Positions 15,930 to 26,300 of a stretch of DNA of 47,298 nucleotides are shown one piece after another. The notes under the pieces were generated by a model, which saw only the letters and a program-made list of their open reading frames with translations, was not told the DNA's origin and did not search any database. The DNA comes from Bacteroidota bacterium (GTDB lineage Bacteria > Bacteroidota > Bacteroidia > Bacteroidales > JAAUTT01). The position numbers and the translations under genes are program-made. Location of the stretch: the NCBI GenBank assembly GCA_020048915.1, contig JAIFLU010000024.1:1-47298 (forward strand), in the 5' to 3' direction. Within the stretch, counting starts at the first letter, position 1, and each line of letters starts with the position of its first letter.

Positions 15930-16829
15930 CTAAAGTAATCGCTTGAATTTCCTTGGAATTGGGCTTTCGAATCTTAGTTCGGCCTCTGTAATGGGGTGTT
16001 TAAAAACCAATAAATTAGCATGCAACCCCATGCGTTGAATAGGATTTGTTTTTGCCCCATATTTCTTATCGCCCACTACCGGGTGCCCCATTTCTTTCAT
16101 ATGCACCCTTATCTGATTTTTACGACCAGTATCGAGGATTACTTTTAGCATCGAGAATTGTTTGTCCTGCTTAATTATGTTATATTTTGTTACGGCAATT
16201 TGTCCGTCATCCGGCTTATCGCTTGAATGCATTTTCATTGCCGAACTTTCTTTTAGCCAGGAGGTAATTGTATCTTCTTTTTTAGCAACAAACCCTTCAA
16301 CAATGGCGATATAACTTCTTTCTAAAACTGCGCTATGCCAGTTTTTCTGCAATGTTTCCTGAATTTTAACATCCTTGGCAAACATCATAATTCCGGATGT
16401 TTCCTTATCTAACCGATGAATGATGAAGATTTGATTTTTAGGGTTTTCATCTTTGATATGCTGGCGCAATATGCTGTAGGCTGTTCGCTCGCGTTCATTC
16501 GATGTGGCAATAGATAAGAGACCTGCTTCCTTTTCAATTACAATAATATAATCGTCTTCGAAAAGGATTTTAATATCTTCCGATTTAAATTCTACCGGCC
16601 CTTTCCCCTTGATGATAGAAACGGTGTCGCCAACCCTGAGCGTATGATTGTATTTCGTAATAATTGCATCATTCACTTTTACCTGCCGGTGCACCAACAA
16701 CGATTTTATGGTAGTGCGGCTTTTCTCCGGAAATGTTTGGATTAGAAAAGTCATCAGCTCCCCTGATTGAACTACTTCATAATCCGAATTTGAATTGCTT
16801 TCAACTTTATGTGGTTTATTTCTAACCAT
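15930..16829 (-). CDS. RluA family pseudouridine synthase
   Basis: The 299-residue enzyme has an S4 RNA-binding domain at about residues 25-85 and a catalytic domain beginning at F-E-D-D-Y-I-I-V-I-E-K. The catalytic motif I-H-R-L-D141-K-E-T-S-G contains the nucleophilic Asp, and the C-terminal H-Q/R-I-R-V-H-type motif appears as K-N-Q-I-R-V-H-M. It isomerises uridine in rRNA or tRNA; RluC/RluD-like, exact target not readable. A minus-strand -7 element lies 66 bases upstream. Confidence 0.9.
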   Translation of the reverse strand: MVRNKPHKVESNSNSDYEVVQSGELMTFLIQTFPEKSRTTIKSLLVHRQVKVNDAIITKYNHTLRVGDTVSIIKGKGPVEFKSEDIKILFEDDYIIVIEKEAGLLSIATSNERERTAYSILRQHIKDENPKNQIFIIHRLDKETSGIMMFAKDVKIQETLQKNWHSAVLERSYIAIVEGFVAKKEDTITSWLKESSAMKMHSSDKPDDGQIAVTKYNIIKQDKQFSMLKVILDTGRKNQIRVHMKEMGHPVVGDKKYGAKTNPIQRMGLHANLLVFKHPITEAELRFESPIPRKFKRLL

Positions 16830-16894
16830 ATCAATGCGTTATTTGTTTTATCTTAAAAAGATTCTGACCACTGCTTCCCTAAAAAAGACTGAGA

Positions 16895-16902
16895 CAAAGG
16901 TA
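16895..16902 (-). promoter_or_regulatory. Promoter -7 element for the pseudouridine synthase gene
   Basis: Read on the minus strand this is TACCTTTG, matching TAnnTTTG, 66 bases before the ATG at 16829. Confidence 0.4.
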
Positions 16903-17089
16903 TAGAAATTTCTGCCGTTCTTTAGATTATAACTTTTCATCAGCTCAATTTTCCTTACCAATTAAGGTTTCTTATTTACAAAATAGTTTAAATACAAAAA
17001 TAAAATTGCAAAAAGTCGACTTGTGAGTAGGGGTAAAAGTAAAGTGCATTGTCCTAATGATAACAATTGAAAATATTAATAAAAAAAGC

Positions 17090-17722
17090 ATGAAAACAGT
17101 TATAATTTCGGCATTAGCACTGACAACCATCTTTTATAACTCTTTTTCCCAGGACAATATTAGTGAGCCCCAATATATCCTTTTAAAAAAAGATAAGAAT
17201 ATAACCTTGTGGTACCGGTGGATTCTCCTTTCGGATAAACGAACAACCCGCGAATTAAAAGCTGAATTTATTGTATCAGCTATACCAGACCAGGTATTAT
17301 CCGTTTTAAGAAACGACAAACTCGCCCTACAGTGGATGCAAGGAGTAAAAGAATTTAATCACTTAAATAAAGCTTCCGAAAATTGCTGGTTTACATATCT
17401 GCAATACGAAATTCCATGGCCACTCAGCAACCAGGATTGTATTATCCGATACAACTTGCAAATAAATGGCAAAGATAAAGGCTACTATATTAGTTTGACA
17501 GGAGAACCAGGCTATATACCAGCAAAGCAAGGAGTAACTAGAATTCCCCATTTAAGGGGTAACTGGAAAATTGTTCCTCTAGGCAGTAAGCAATCTAAAG
17601 TTGCATATACGATCTATTCAGCTCAAAAACCAACCTTTCCAAGGTGGATTACAGACCCTCTTATTCAAAACAATTTGATAAAAACAATGCAGGCTTTTAA
17701 GGAAATTACAGAAAAAAAGTAA
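17090..17722 (+). CDS. Secreted START-like lipid-transfer domain protein
   Basis: From ATG 17090 the product (210 residues) has a signal peptide (MKTVIISALALTTIFYNSFSQ) and a single START/SRPBCC-like domain. Visible features are LWYRW near the start, R-E-L-K-A-E-F-I-V, W-M-Q-G-V-K-E-F, Y-L-Q-Y-E-I-P-W-P-L-S-N-Q-D and G-N-W-K-I-V-P; the P-W-P-L-x-x-R/Q-D motif is characteristic. Such domains hold lipids or hydrophobic molecules. ATG 17057 is in frame but gives a poor signal peptide. It leads a four-gene run on plus with DUF2062, SDR and epimerase genes. Confidence 0.8.
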   Translation: MKTVIISALALTTIFYNSFSQDNISEPQYILLKKDKNITLWYRWILLSDKRTTRELKAEFIVSAIPDQVLSVLRNDKLALQWMQGVKEFNHLNKASENCWFTYLQYEIPWPLSNQDCIIRYNLQINGKDKGYYISLTGEPGYIPAKQGVTRIPHLRGNWKIVPLGSKQSKVAYTIYSAQKPTFPRWITDPLIQNNLIKTMQAFKEITEKK

Positions 17723-17738
17723 TTAGATAACTAAGAAT

Positions 17739-18182
17739 ATGGCCATGAAAGCAATTCATACTCTCAAAAATAATCTTCAATCGATTAAAGCTTCCCCAGA
17801 GAGAATTTCAAAAGGATATGCATTGGGTATTTTCCTGGGCACTACTCCGTTTATTGGCACTAAGGTATTTATAGCCTTAGGCCTTACATACATCTTAAAG
17901 TGGAGCAAAATAGCATCTGTTATTGGTGTTTACCATATAAATCTATTCACTGCCCCTTTCTTTTATACCCTATCTTTTTTTATTGGCAAGTCGGTTACCC
18001 AAACCCAATTGGATTTTAGATTTCCCTACAAGATGACACTTTCGTCTGTTTTCAACTTATTCGTTGGTAATTGGGAAATTCTTAAAGCCTTATTGATTGG
18101 AGGGTTAATCCTTGGAATTCCCATGGCAATTATGGCATATCTATTTAGTTCTTCGATTCTTAAAATACAAAACAACAATTAA
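17739..18182 (+). CDS. DUF2062 small membrane protein
   Basis: The 147-residue protein has an amphipathic N-terminal segment, the DUF2062 core motif G-x-F-L-G-T-T-P-F-I-G near residue 30, and three or four hydrophobic segments (about 35-52, 60-85, 115-140). Family members occur beside glycosyl- or acyltransferases and lipid genes, but the function is not known. It starts 16 bases after the START-domain gene and ends 17 before the SDR gene. Confidence 0.78.
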   Translation: MAMKAIHTLKNNLQSIKASPERISKGYALGIFLGTTPFIGTKVFIALGLTYILKWSKIASVIGVYHINLFTAPFFYTLSFFIGKSVTQTQLDFRFPYKMTLSSVFNLFVGNWEILKALLIGGLILGIPMAIMAYLFSSSILKIQNNN

Positions 18183-18199
18183 ACAACAAATCAAAAATT

Positions 18200-19012
18200 A
18201 TGGAACCTAAAATAACCTGCACCCTTATTACCGGTGCCAGTTCCGGATTAGGCCGCGAATTAGCTATTGAGTGCGCAAAACGTAAAATGAACCTGTTGTT
18301 AATGGCCCTGCCAGGTAGAAACCTGACGGAATTTTGCATTCAGCTTACTGAAAATTTCAAAATAAATGCCATCGCATTTGAAGGGGATTTGACAGATAAG
18401 GAATTTATATTTAACACGCTAAAACATATATTGAATCGCTATAGGGTAAATTTTCTGATAAATAATGCCGGAATTGGCGGCACTCTCCCGTTTCAGGAAG
18501 CATCCACCGATTACCTCGACGCCATAATTCAACTCAATATTCGCGCAACATCTTTAATGACAAGGTTATTGATAGAAGAACTAAAAACTCATAAGAAAGC
18601 ATATATTTTAAATGTATCGAGTATGGCTGCCTTTAGTCCTATTCCATACAAAACCATATACCCTGCCTCAAAAGCATTTATCTATTCTTTCTCAAGAGGA
18701 CTGTCAGAGGAACTAAAAGGAACTTCTGTGAAGGTAATCGTAATTCACCCGGGGCCAATTTTAACCAACCCCGACGTAATTTCACGAATTATGAAACAAG
18801 GAATTTTTGGTAAAATAGGACTCATGACAGCGGGCCGTATTTCGAAAATAGCATTGGAAGCTGTTGGAAATGGAGAAAATGTGGTTATTCCGGGCTTTTT
18901 AAATAAAATAAACCACTGGCTTATGAATATTTTTCCGGAATCGCTTCGTCTGCGCATTTTAGGGAATGTCATTCAACGCGAAATAGTTAAACTGAAACAA
19001 ACCGCGGCATAA
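18200..19012 (+). CDS. Short-chain dehydrogenase/reductase
   Basis: The 270-residue SDR carries the classical NAD(P) motif T11-G-A-S-S-G-L-G18, N-N-A-G near residue 90, a catalytic Ser in V-S-S-M-A-A-F and Y-P-A-S-K near residue 155, followed by P-G-P-I-x-T. The tail after residue 210 has a hydrophobic stretch, as in membrane-associated SDRs acting on fatty or ketosteroid-like substrates. It is in the middle of the START/DUF2062/SDR/epimerase cluster; substrate unknown. Confidence 0.88.
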   Translation: MEPKITCTLITGASSGLGRELAIECAKRKMNLLLMALPGRNLTEFCIQLTENFKINAIAFEGDLTDKEFIFNTLKHILNRYRVNFLINNAGIGGTLPFQEASTDYLDAIIQLNIRATSLMTRLLIEELKTHKKAYILNVSSMAAFSPIPYKTIYPASKAFIYSFSRGLSEELKGTSVKVIVIHPGPILTNPDVISRIMKQGIFGKIGLMTAGRISKIALEAVGNGENVVIPGFLNKINHWLMNIFPESLRLRILGNVIQREIVKLKQTAA

Positions 19013-19051
19013 AACATTCCTTAAAATCACTAGCAATAAACTTAATTGAAC

Positions 19052-20041
19052 ATGAAAATATTAGTTACAGGATCGTCGGGCCTACTAGGTAGCAATGTTG
19101 TTCGGGAATTATTGAGAAGAGGACACGAAGTGAAGATTTTTGTCCGTACCCTTCAGGATATTTCGGCTTTAAATGGATTGTCCTTCGAACGATTTTTGGG
19201 AAATATACTCGACATCAACGATTTACTTAAGGCAGCTTCCGATTGCGATGTAATAATCCATGCCGCCGCGAATACGCAACAATGGCCAACTGACTTCAAA
19301 AATTACGAAGAAATAAACATTCATGCCACCCTTTTAATACTAAAAGTTGTTAAACAACTTGCTATTAAACGGATGGTATATGTAAGTACAGCCAATACAT
19401 TTGGCTATGGCACCAAAGTAAAACCAGGAACAGAGTTATCCGAATTTCGGTTTTTTAATTATAATTCGGGATATATTACAAGTAAATTTATTGCGCAGCA
19501 GCATGTTTTAAAAGAAATTGAACAATCGCACCTTCCGGTTATTATTGTCAATCCAACATTTATGATTGGACCTTATGATTCCAAGCCCAGCTCCGGAAAA
19601 ATAATTCTGATGGGGCTAGATAAGAAAATAATGATTTGTCCTCCAGGAGGTAAGAGTTTTATTGATGTTCGCGACGCTGCCATGGCAGTTTGTAATGCAA
19701 TAACCATGGGGAAAATTGGTGAATGCTACCTGCTGGCGAATCAGAACATGCGTTATTGGGAGTTTTACGATTTGCTTTCCGTAATTCGGGAAACACCGCA
19801 AACAAAAATTCCGTTGCCAAAATTTCTAATACATTTTATTGGTATTCTGGGAACCATATATGAAATTATATTTCACAAACCCGCGCTATTAAATTACACG
19901 AATGCCCGTCTGCTTTGCCTGAAAATTTACTATTCGGGAAATAAAGCAGTCAAAGAACTAAACATGCCTCAAACTCCAATAAAACAATCTATTGAAGATG
20001 CTATTCTGTGGTTCGAAAAAAATCATTACTTGAATAATTAA
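19052..20041 (+). CDS. NAD-dependent epimerase/dehydratase (extended SDR, HpnA-like)
   Basis: The 329-residue extended SDR has the Rossmann motif G-S-S-G-L-L-G, H-A-A-A-N near residue 73 and the catalytic pair S-T-A-N... and Y-I-T-S-K near residue 147. V-N-P-T-F-M-I-G-P-Y-D-S-K-P-S-S-G resembles the substrate loop of hopanoid-associated epimerase HpnA and 3-beta-hydroxysteroid dehydrogenase-like proteins. ATG 19052 is preferred to the in-frame TTG at 19046. As last gene of the cluster it probably oxidises or reduces a lipid or sugar-lipid intermediate; no other hopanoid genes are in view. Confidence 0.82.
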   Translation: MKILVTGSSGLLGSNVVRELLRRGHEVKIFVRTLQDISALNGLSFERFLGNILDINDLLKAASDCDVIIHAAANTQQWPTDFKNYEEINIHATLLILKVVKQLAIKRMVYVSTANTFGYGTKVKPGTELSEFRFFNYNSGYITSKFIAQQHVLKEIEQSHLPVIIVNPTFMIGPYDSKPSSGKIILMGLDKKIMICPPGGKSFIDVRDAAMAVCNAITMGKIGECYLLANQNMRYWEFYDLLSVIRETPQTKIPLPKFLIHFIGILGTIYEIIFHKPALLNYTNARLLCLKIYYSGNKAVKELNMPQTPIKQSIEDAILWFEKNHYLNN

Positions 20042-20379
20042 ACGCTTCCATTTATTTCCAAAAGAATCTATGCCATGTTTTCAATGTGTGATTGCTTGTG
20101 CAATACACTCATAGAAAATTCAATCCCGGCATTATCATTATTTACAAGAAAACTCCATTTTATCTTTAAAAATCGCTAAATTAGATACATTCGCAATAGT
20201 TAACAGTAAACTATTATTAAGACGATTACGTTCTTCTATGTCAAAGAAAAAAATAAATTCGTCCATAAAATCAATCCGTTTGTCATTCCATGTTAAGGAA
20301 CTTTTTTAATTTCACAACTTGATTTTCTTAATTGCGTAAAACGCAATTATTTATGTTTAAGCAATTAATTTGGAACTAG
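20042..20379. other. Gene-free upstream region of the giant protein gene
   Basis: This 338-base gap is AT-rich with stops in all frames. It holds no RNA gene or mobile-element end that I can see. The only strong structure is the 19-bp palindrome at 20330-20348, listed separately. No exact TAnnTTTG was found in front of the giant gene. Confidence 0.5.
20330..20348. promoter_or_regulatory. 19-bp perfect palindrome, operator candidate
   Basis: AATTGCGT-AAA-ACGCAATT is perfectly symmetric with a three-base centre, 31 bases before the ATG of the giant gene. It has no T-run, so it is unlikely to be a terminator; its position fits a repressor or activator site. Confidence 0.45.
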
Positions 20380-23300
20380 ATGCGCGTAATACTATTATTT
20401 ATTGCACTTTCGGTTATAAGTCTTCAAAGCATTTTTTCTCAGAAAGTATGGAACGGTTTAGCCGGAACATCGAACTGGGGAGATGCTGCTAACTGGTCAC
20501 CATTGGGCGTGCCAGCTAACTCTGATAATGTTTCTATTGGATCGACTTTTACTGTAGTTATAAATACCAATACAGCGATTTGTAAAGACCTGGTTTGCGA
20601 TGGTATAATTCAGTTTCAAAATGCTGCAAACCGGAGTTTAACCGTTACCGGAAATTTATCGGGAACCGGAACGTTAAGTATGCTAAATGCCTCGGCTAGC
20701 GGAATTCTTTACCTGCAAGGAAACAGTCAGAATATTAGTTCATTTATTTCAGGAAATGCCGGAACCGTAAATTATAGTGGAACGCTTACTCAAGATGTAG
20801 CAGCATGGAACTATTATAATTTAACCTTTTCAGGGGCCCGCGGAATAGAAAATGTAGTGTTACCAAACACAGGAACCGTAGGAATAGCGAATACTTTATC
20901 AATAGGGGCAACTTTCACAACTGGTCAGGTAGTAACAACCGGAAGTACCGTAAATTATAATGGAAATGCAAATCAGAACATTCTCGGTAATACAGCACAA
21001 TTTAACTACAATCATTTAACAATTTCAATTCCATCCGGTGCTGCCTCTCGAACCAAATCACTTGCCGGATCAGTTACAGTTGGTGGCAACCTTTTAGTTG
21101 AAAGTAATGACCCGATAACTGTTTGTTCACTGGACCCGGCAGCATATAACCTGACTGTAACTGGAAATTCAACCATTAATACCCGTGGGTCCCTAATTGA
21201 TGGTGGTAATGGCGGTACTAATATTTTTACGGGAAAAATTACAATTAACCCTTTGGGAAACATTTCTTCAGGAGCAACTTCGCCCTATACTTTTACCGGA
21301 GGAATAACCAATAACGGCACTTTTAATATTACAGGGGCCGGAGTAAAAACATTTGTAACTAACTCTCAAACTATTGACGGCTCACAACCTATCACGCTGG
21401 CTGGTAATGTAAATATAACAGGCGACATCATTATTACAAACCTGAATTCAGTTACCCTAAACGGCGCATTAAACGGCACCACAAGCGGTTCGATGTGGGT
21501 TAATGGAAATGGATCGGCTTTATATTATTCAAACGCTGCAATGCCGTTCGCCACCTTTGGAAACTGGGATATGGCAACAAGCCCTAACACAGTAGTCTAT
21601 AATGGTGGAAACCAAAACATTCGCGGAGGCGATTATTACAATCTTACTTTTTCAAATAACAACACCAAAACACTTCAGGGTCCTTCACCATTAAATGTGA
21701 ACCAGACATTTACAGTATCTGGAACAACAAATATTGCTTGCGGCACTATCGACCTTAATCTGAAAGGGCTAGTTAATTATTCTGGAACCGGAACAATTTC
21801 AACTGGAATAAACTCGGTAACTTATGGATTTGCAGGCGATCAACCTATCATTCCCGGAACTTATGGAGGATCCCTTTTATTATCCGGTTCCGGCAACAGG
21901 AACATATCAGGTAATACTATTATTACAAATGCTTTAACTATTCCGAATGGTATTAGCTTAAATGTCAATAATTTCATCCTTTCGCTTGCGAACAATCTTG
22001 CTATTTCTCAAGGATCGCAATTCAATATTATTTCGAATGCATCCGGAAGTGCTACTCTCAGAATTGGAAATGGAAGGACGCTCACAAACAACGGCACCTT
22101 CCGAATTACTGGTACAATCGCAAACCCTGCCATTGTAACTCAATATCTTGCTGGCAACTATTTCGTAGTACAAAGTGATCCAACTTCCATTATTCATGCA
22201 AATAATTACCAGTTCAATTACCTCAATGGAGGTATTAACATTACTGCCGGAGCAATTGATCCGGTAAATAATTTCAGTAACGGAAAGTTCTCGAATGGAA
22301 TTGGCAGTCAATCTTTATTAATTCAAAATGTAGATCTAACAGCATTTCCAGAAGTAATAAACACAACCTTTAATACCGGGCCTACTTATAATGTAACACG
22401 AAACGCAGGGAATGGCTTCATTCAATTTAGCAACTCAGCAGGAGTATTGGCAGGCGAAAACTTTGATAACGATGATAGTAATCCTGGTACCCGAATTTTG
22501 TGGACTTCGCCGGCCACAACTTATTACTCGAATCCATCAGGAACCTTTAAGGCCGGATTATTGACAGACTGGACCCAAAATCCGGATGGATCAGGTGCAA
22601 ATCCGGCTAATCTAAGCGATGGCCTTTCCTCTTTAATAATTCAGGATGGGCATACCGTTACTGTCGATGCTGCCAATGGAAATATTAATGTAAAAGATAT
22701 TCAGGTTGGACAAGGCACTTCAGGCGTATTTCTTATTGGAGACAATACCACACAGCGAATTGTAACCATACAACAGAAACTGGAAATTAAATCTGGCGCT
22801 TCGGTCTTGGCAGGAAGCATTGGGGCTCCTTTCCACACATTACAGATATATGGTAACATATACAACCACGGCAGTTTGGCACTCTACAATGCCACCGGTA
22901 AAAATGTCAATCTGGAAATATATGGAGTTTCGTCCTCTATTCAAGGAACATTAACACCTACATTAAATGAAATCACTTTTAAAACAGGGTCTAACGCCGC
23001 AACATCTCTTTCATTGGATATTCGCGGCAATGTCTTTATAGAGAATGGCGCTATTTTCAACGACGGTAACCAGAATATCGTTGTTAAAGGCAATTGGAAT
23101 GAGGCTGGTTCCGGGCAACGAACCGGTAACGGAAATGTCACCTTCTCAGGATCAATCAATGCCATTAATAATGCTGGCGGAAGCACAGGAAGTACATTTT
23201 ACAATGTTTTCTTTTCGGGAGGAGGGGCAGGTTCGGTTCAGGATAATATAACAGTAAATGGTGACTTTTATGCAATAAATAACACTACCGTTCAAATTAA

Positions 23301-26300
23301 TAATACTTCAGCAACCTTCCTTGGAAACTTTACGGTAGATTTTGGAAGCACCTATCTCCATTCAGCTAATACCTCAAATTTTAATGGCACCAATACTCAA
23401 ATGCTAAATGCAACAGGATCGGTAACCTTCAATAACCTGTCATTTGCAAATGGCTTAACGAATCCCAAAACAGCCCTTGGGACAATAAATGCCAGTAGAC
23501 AAGTCGCCATACTGGCAGGTGCCACTGTAGATGGTAATGCTGACTGGAACATTGCTAATGGTATCCGCTTAGATGGTGTTTGTAACTGGTCAGGTATCGT
23601 CAACGCAGCAGGTGGAACAATTCAAACTTATAACGTTTCAAACCAGGGAACATTGGGAACTGCCCTTTTAAATATAAAAGGCGGAGTTTATTTGGGCTAC
23701 ACTGCTCCAGCCACGAGTTTCCAACTTACGGTCAATAACGATGTCGATATTCAAACTGGATATTTAGTATTACCTAATAATACATTTTTGGCCGGTCAAA
23801 ACACCCGAACCCTCAATCTTGCAGCGGGTCAGAGTTTATACATTCGTGGTGCAAACAACTTCCCTACAGGCTTTGGTTATTATTCGCTGGCACCAACATC
23901 TCTTGTTCGGTACGACTGGAATTTAGATCAGGTAGTACGCGGTGGAAATGCCTTGAATTATGGTATTTTAGTGATAGACGATAATAATTCTACAACCTCC
24001 TGGACAAAAACAGCCGATGGCACTGTTACCCTTGCCAGCTATCTTGACCTAAACGGAGCAACCATGTTTAACCTCGATGGAAACATATTAAATGTTGCAG
24101 GTAACATTTACAACCTAACCAACAGCTCAATTAATGGTTCCACTTCCAGCGTATTTATAAATGCACCGGATGCAAATCAAACTATTGAAGGAACCGGTAC
24201 CGGATCGTATGTTTTTCAGAACCTGAATTTCACGTTAGATGCAGGAACAGCAACGCGTACAAAAAGCATTCAAACCGGGACTAACCTTTCAATTCTTGGA
24301 AATCTAACTATCAGCAATGTGAATGGCGCGCCATCGGTACAGCATATTGTAGATTTTGCGAATATTGACATCAATGGAACCCCTGCCAATTTTAACCTAG
24401 GAGCATACTGTCAGTTAAATACCAGTAATGCAGCTTTTGGTGCCAATGCCATGGATAAATTCGCGGGAACCAAAATTCTAGACCCAACCAGTACATTTTA
24501 TTATTCTTTAAATGGACCTCAAAGTATTGCTGACGGATTTACCTATGGAAATTTACTTTTCAACGGAGGAAATAAAATAGCCGAAGGAGCCTTAGATATC
24601 AATGGAAATATAACAGGAACCGGCGGAGGATCACCCACTTTATTTTTCGATGCCGGATTAACGCACACCGTTGCCGGAAATTGGAACTTAACAACGACTA
24701 ATTACACTGCTGCAACTGCAACAGGAACTATTGTACTGGATGGTTTTGATCAATACATTGGAAATTCAAATTTCCTGAACCTCACTCTAAACAATACCGG
24801 AACAGCTAGTTTATTAAGTACGGTAAACATATTAGGTAATCTTACCTTCCACAATAATGCGCACCTCGATGCAAACTCCCAAACCTTGAATATTTCAGGA
24901 AACTGGATTACTCCGGGAAACGGAATGTTCTTGCAAAGTACAGGCACTGTTAATTTCATAGGAGCTACCAATCAAACACTGCAAACAAACTCCATAAGCA
25001 ATATAGCTAACCTGACAATTAATAAACCCAACACTTTAGGGAACCAAACAGTTTCTTTATTGTCTGACCTGGTAGTTTCAAATAACACCACATTGAATAC
25101 TGACGCCGGTGTTTTTGACATTACCGGAAAGACCGTCAGGATGGGGGGGCGATTATATGTTTATGGGAATACGGTTGAGCCAGGATTAACCTTTATAGCC
25201 GCAAACAGTAATATAATTTTTGATGGAGCAAGCAGCCAATACATTTATAACAATAATTCCAATCCCCTGACTTTAAATAATGTTGAATTCACTGGTGCAG
25301 GGTCTAAGTTTTTTGGTTGGGGAGGTATTGCACCTGCCACCAAAATGGTCGACATTGATGGAAATGTTTTAATTAATGGATCATCGGTAAACGGCAGCGG
25401 CTGGACTCATGACGTAGATATAAACGTGGCGGGCGATTGGACAAACAATGGCACTTTCAGTCATGGAGCAGGTCGTGTAGTCACTTTTGACGGAACAAAC
25501 CAACAAATCAGTGCTTCATCGTTTGGATCGGTTCATTTTACGAACAGCAATACTAAAACGCTGACCGGCAATATAACACCTTCAGGAAACCTTACTATTT
25601 CAGGATCAGCTACACTCGACCCGAATGGAAATAACATTAACCTGAGAGGGAATTGGGATAACAGCGATCCTAACGCTCAATTTAACAGCGCCAACGGAAC
25701 CGTTATTTTCGAAGGAGGTTCTTCGACGATTACAACCGGAACAATAACCGGCCCTTTGGCAGGTAAGGGATTCAATAATATTATAGTCAATAAATTAGCA
25801 GGAAATGTTGCCTCCTTAGCAGGTGATTTGGAGGTTAAAAACGATTTGACGATCACTTCCGGATATTTAAGGTCAAATGTATTTGACCTTTGGATAGCAG
25901 GAAACTACCAAAATCTGGGTGGCATATTTGACCATAACAATAACTTAAGTGTAATAACCTTAAATGCTGCAGGTGGCTCGAAAATATTCGAGCCGGGAAC
26001 AAACGCAATGGTATATCCTCTGCGGGGAATTCGCATCAATGCCCCCGGAACGACTTATACCGTGGCTAACAATTTTACCATTAACCAGAACCAGGATTTT
26101 GTGCTCGATAATGGTGTTTTTAACCTGAATGCCCATACTATTCAACTAAATACTAATAACCAAAAGATAGTTATAAACGGAGGGACATTTGATATTAATG
26201 CAGGATCGGCGCTCACATTTAATGGCAATACCCAATCGCTTGTAAATAACGGAGGCACCTTGAAAATTGTGGGATCTTCAACCAGTATAGCTTCTTTAAA

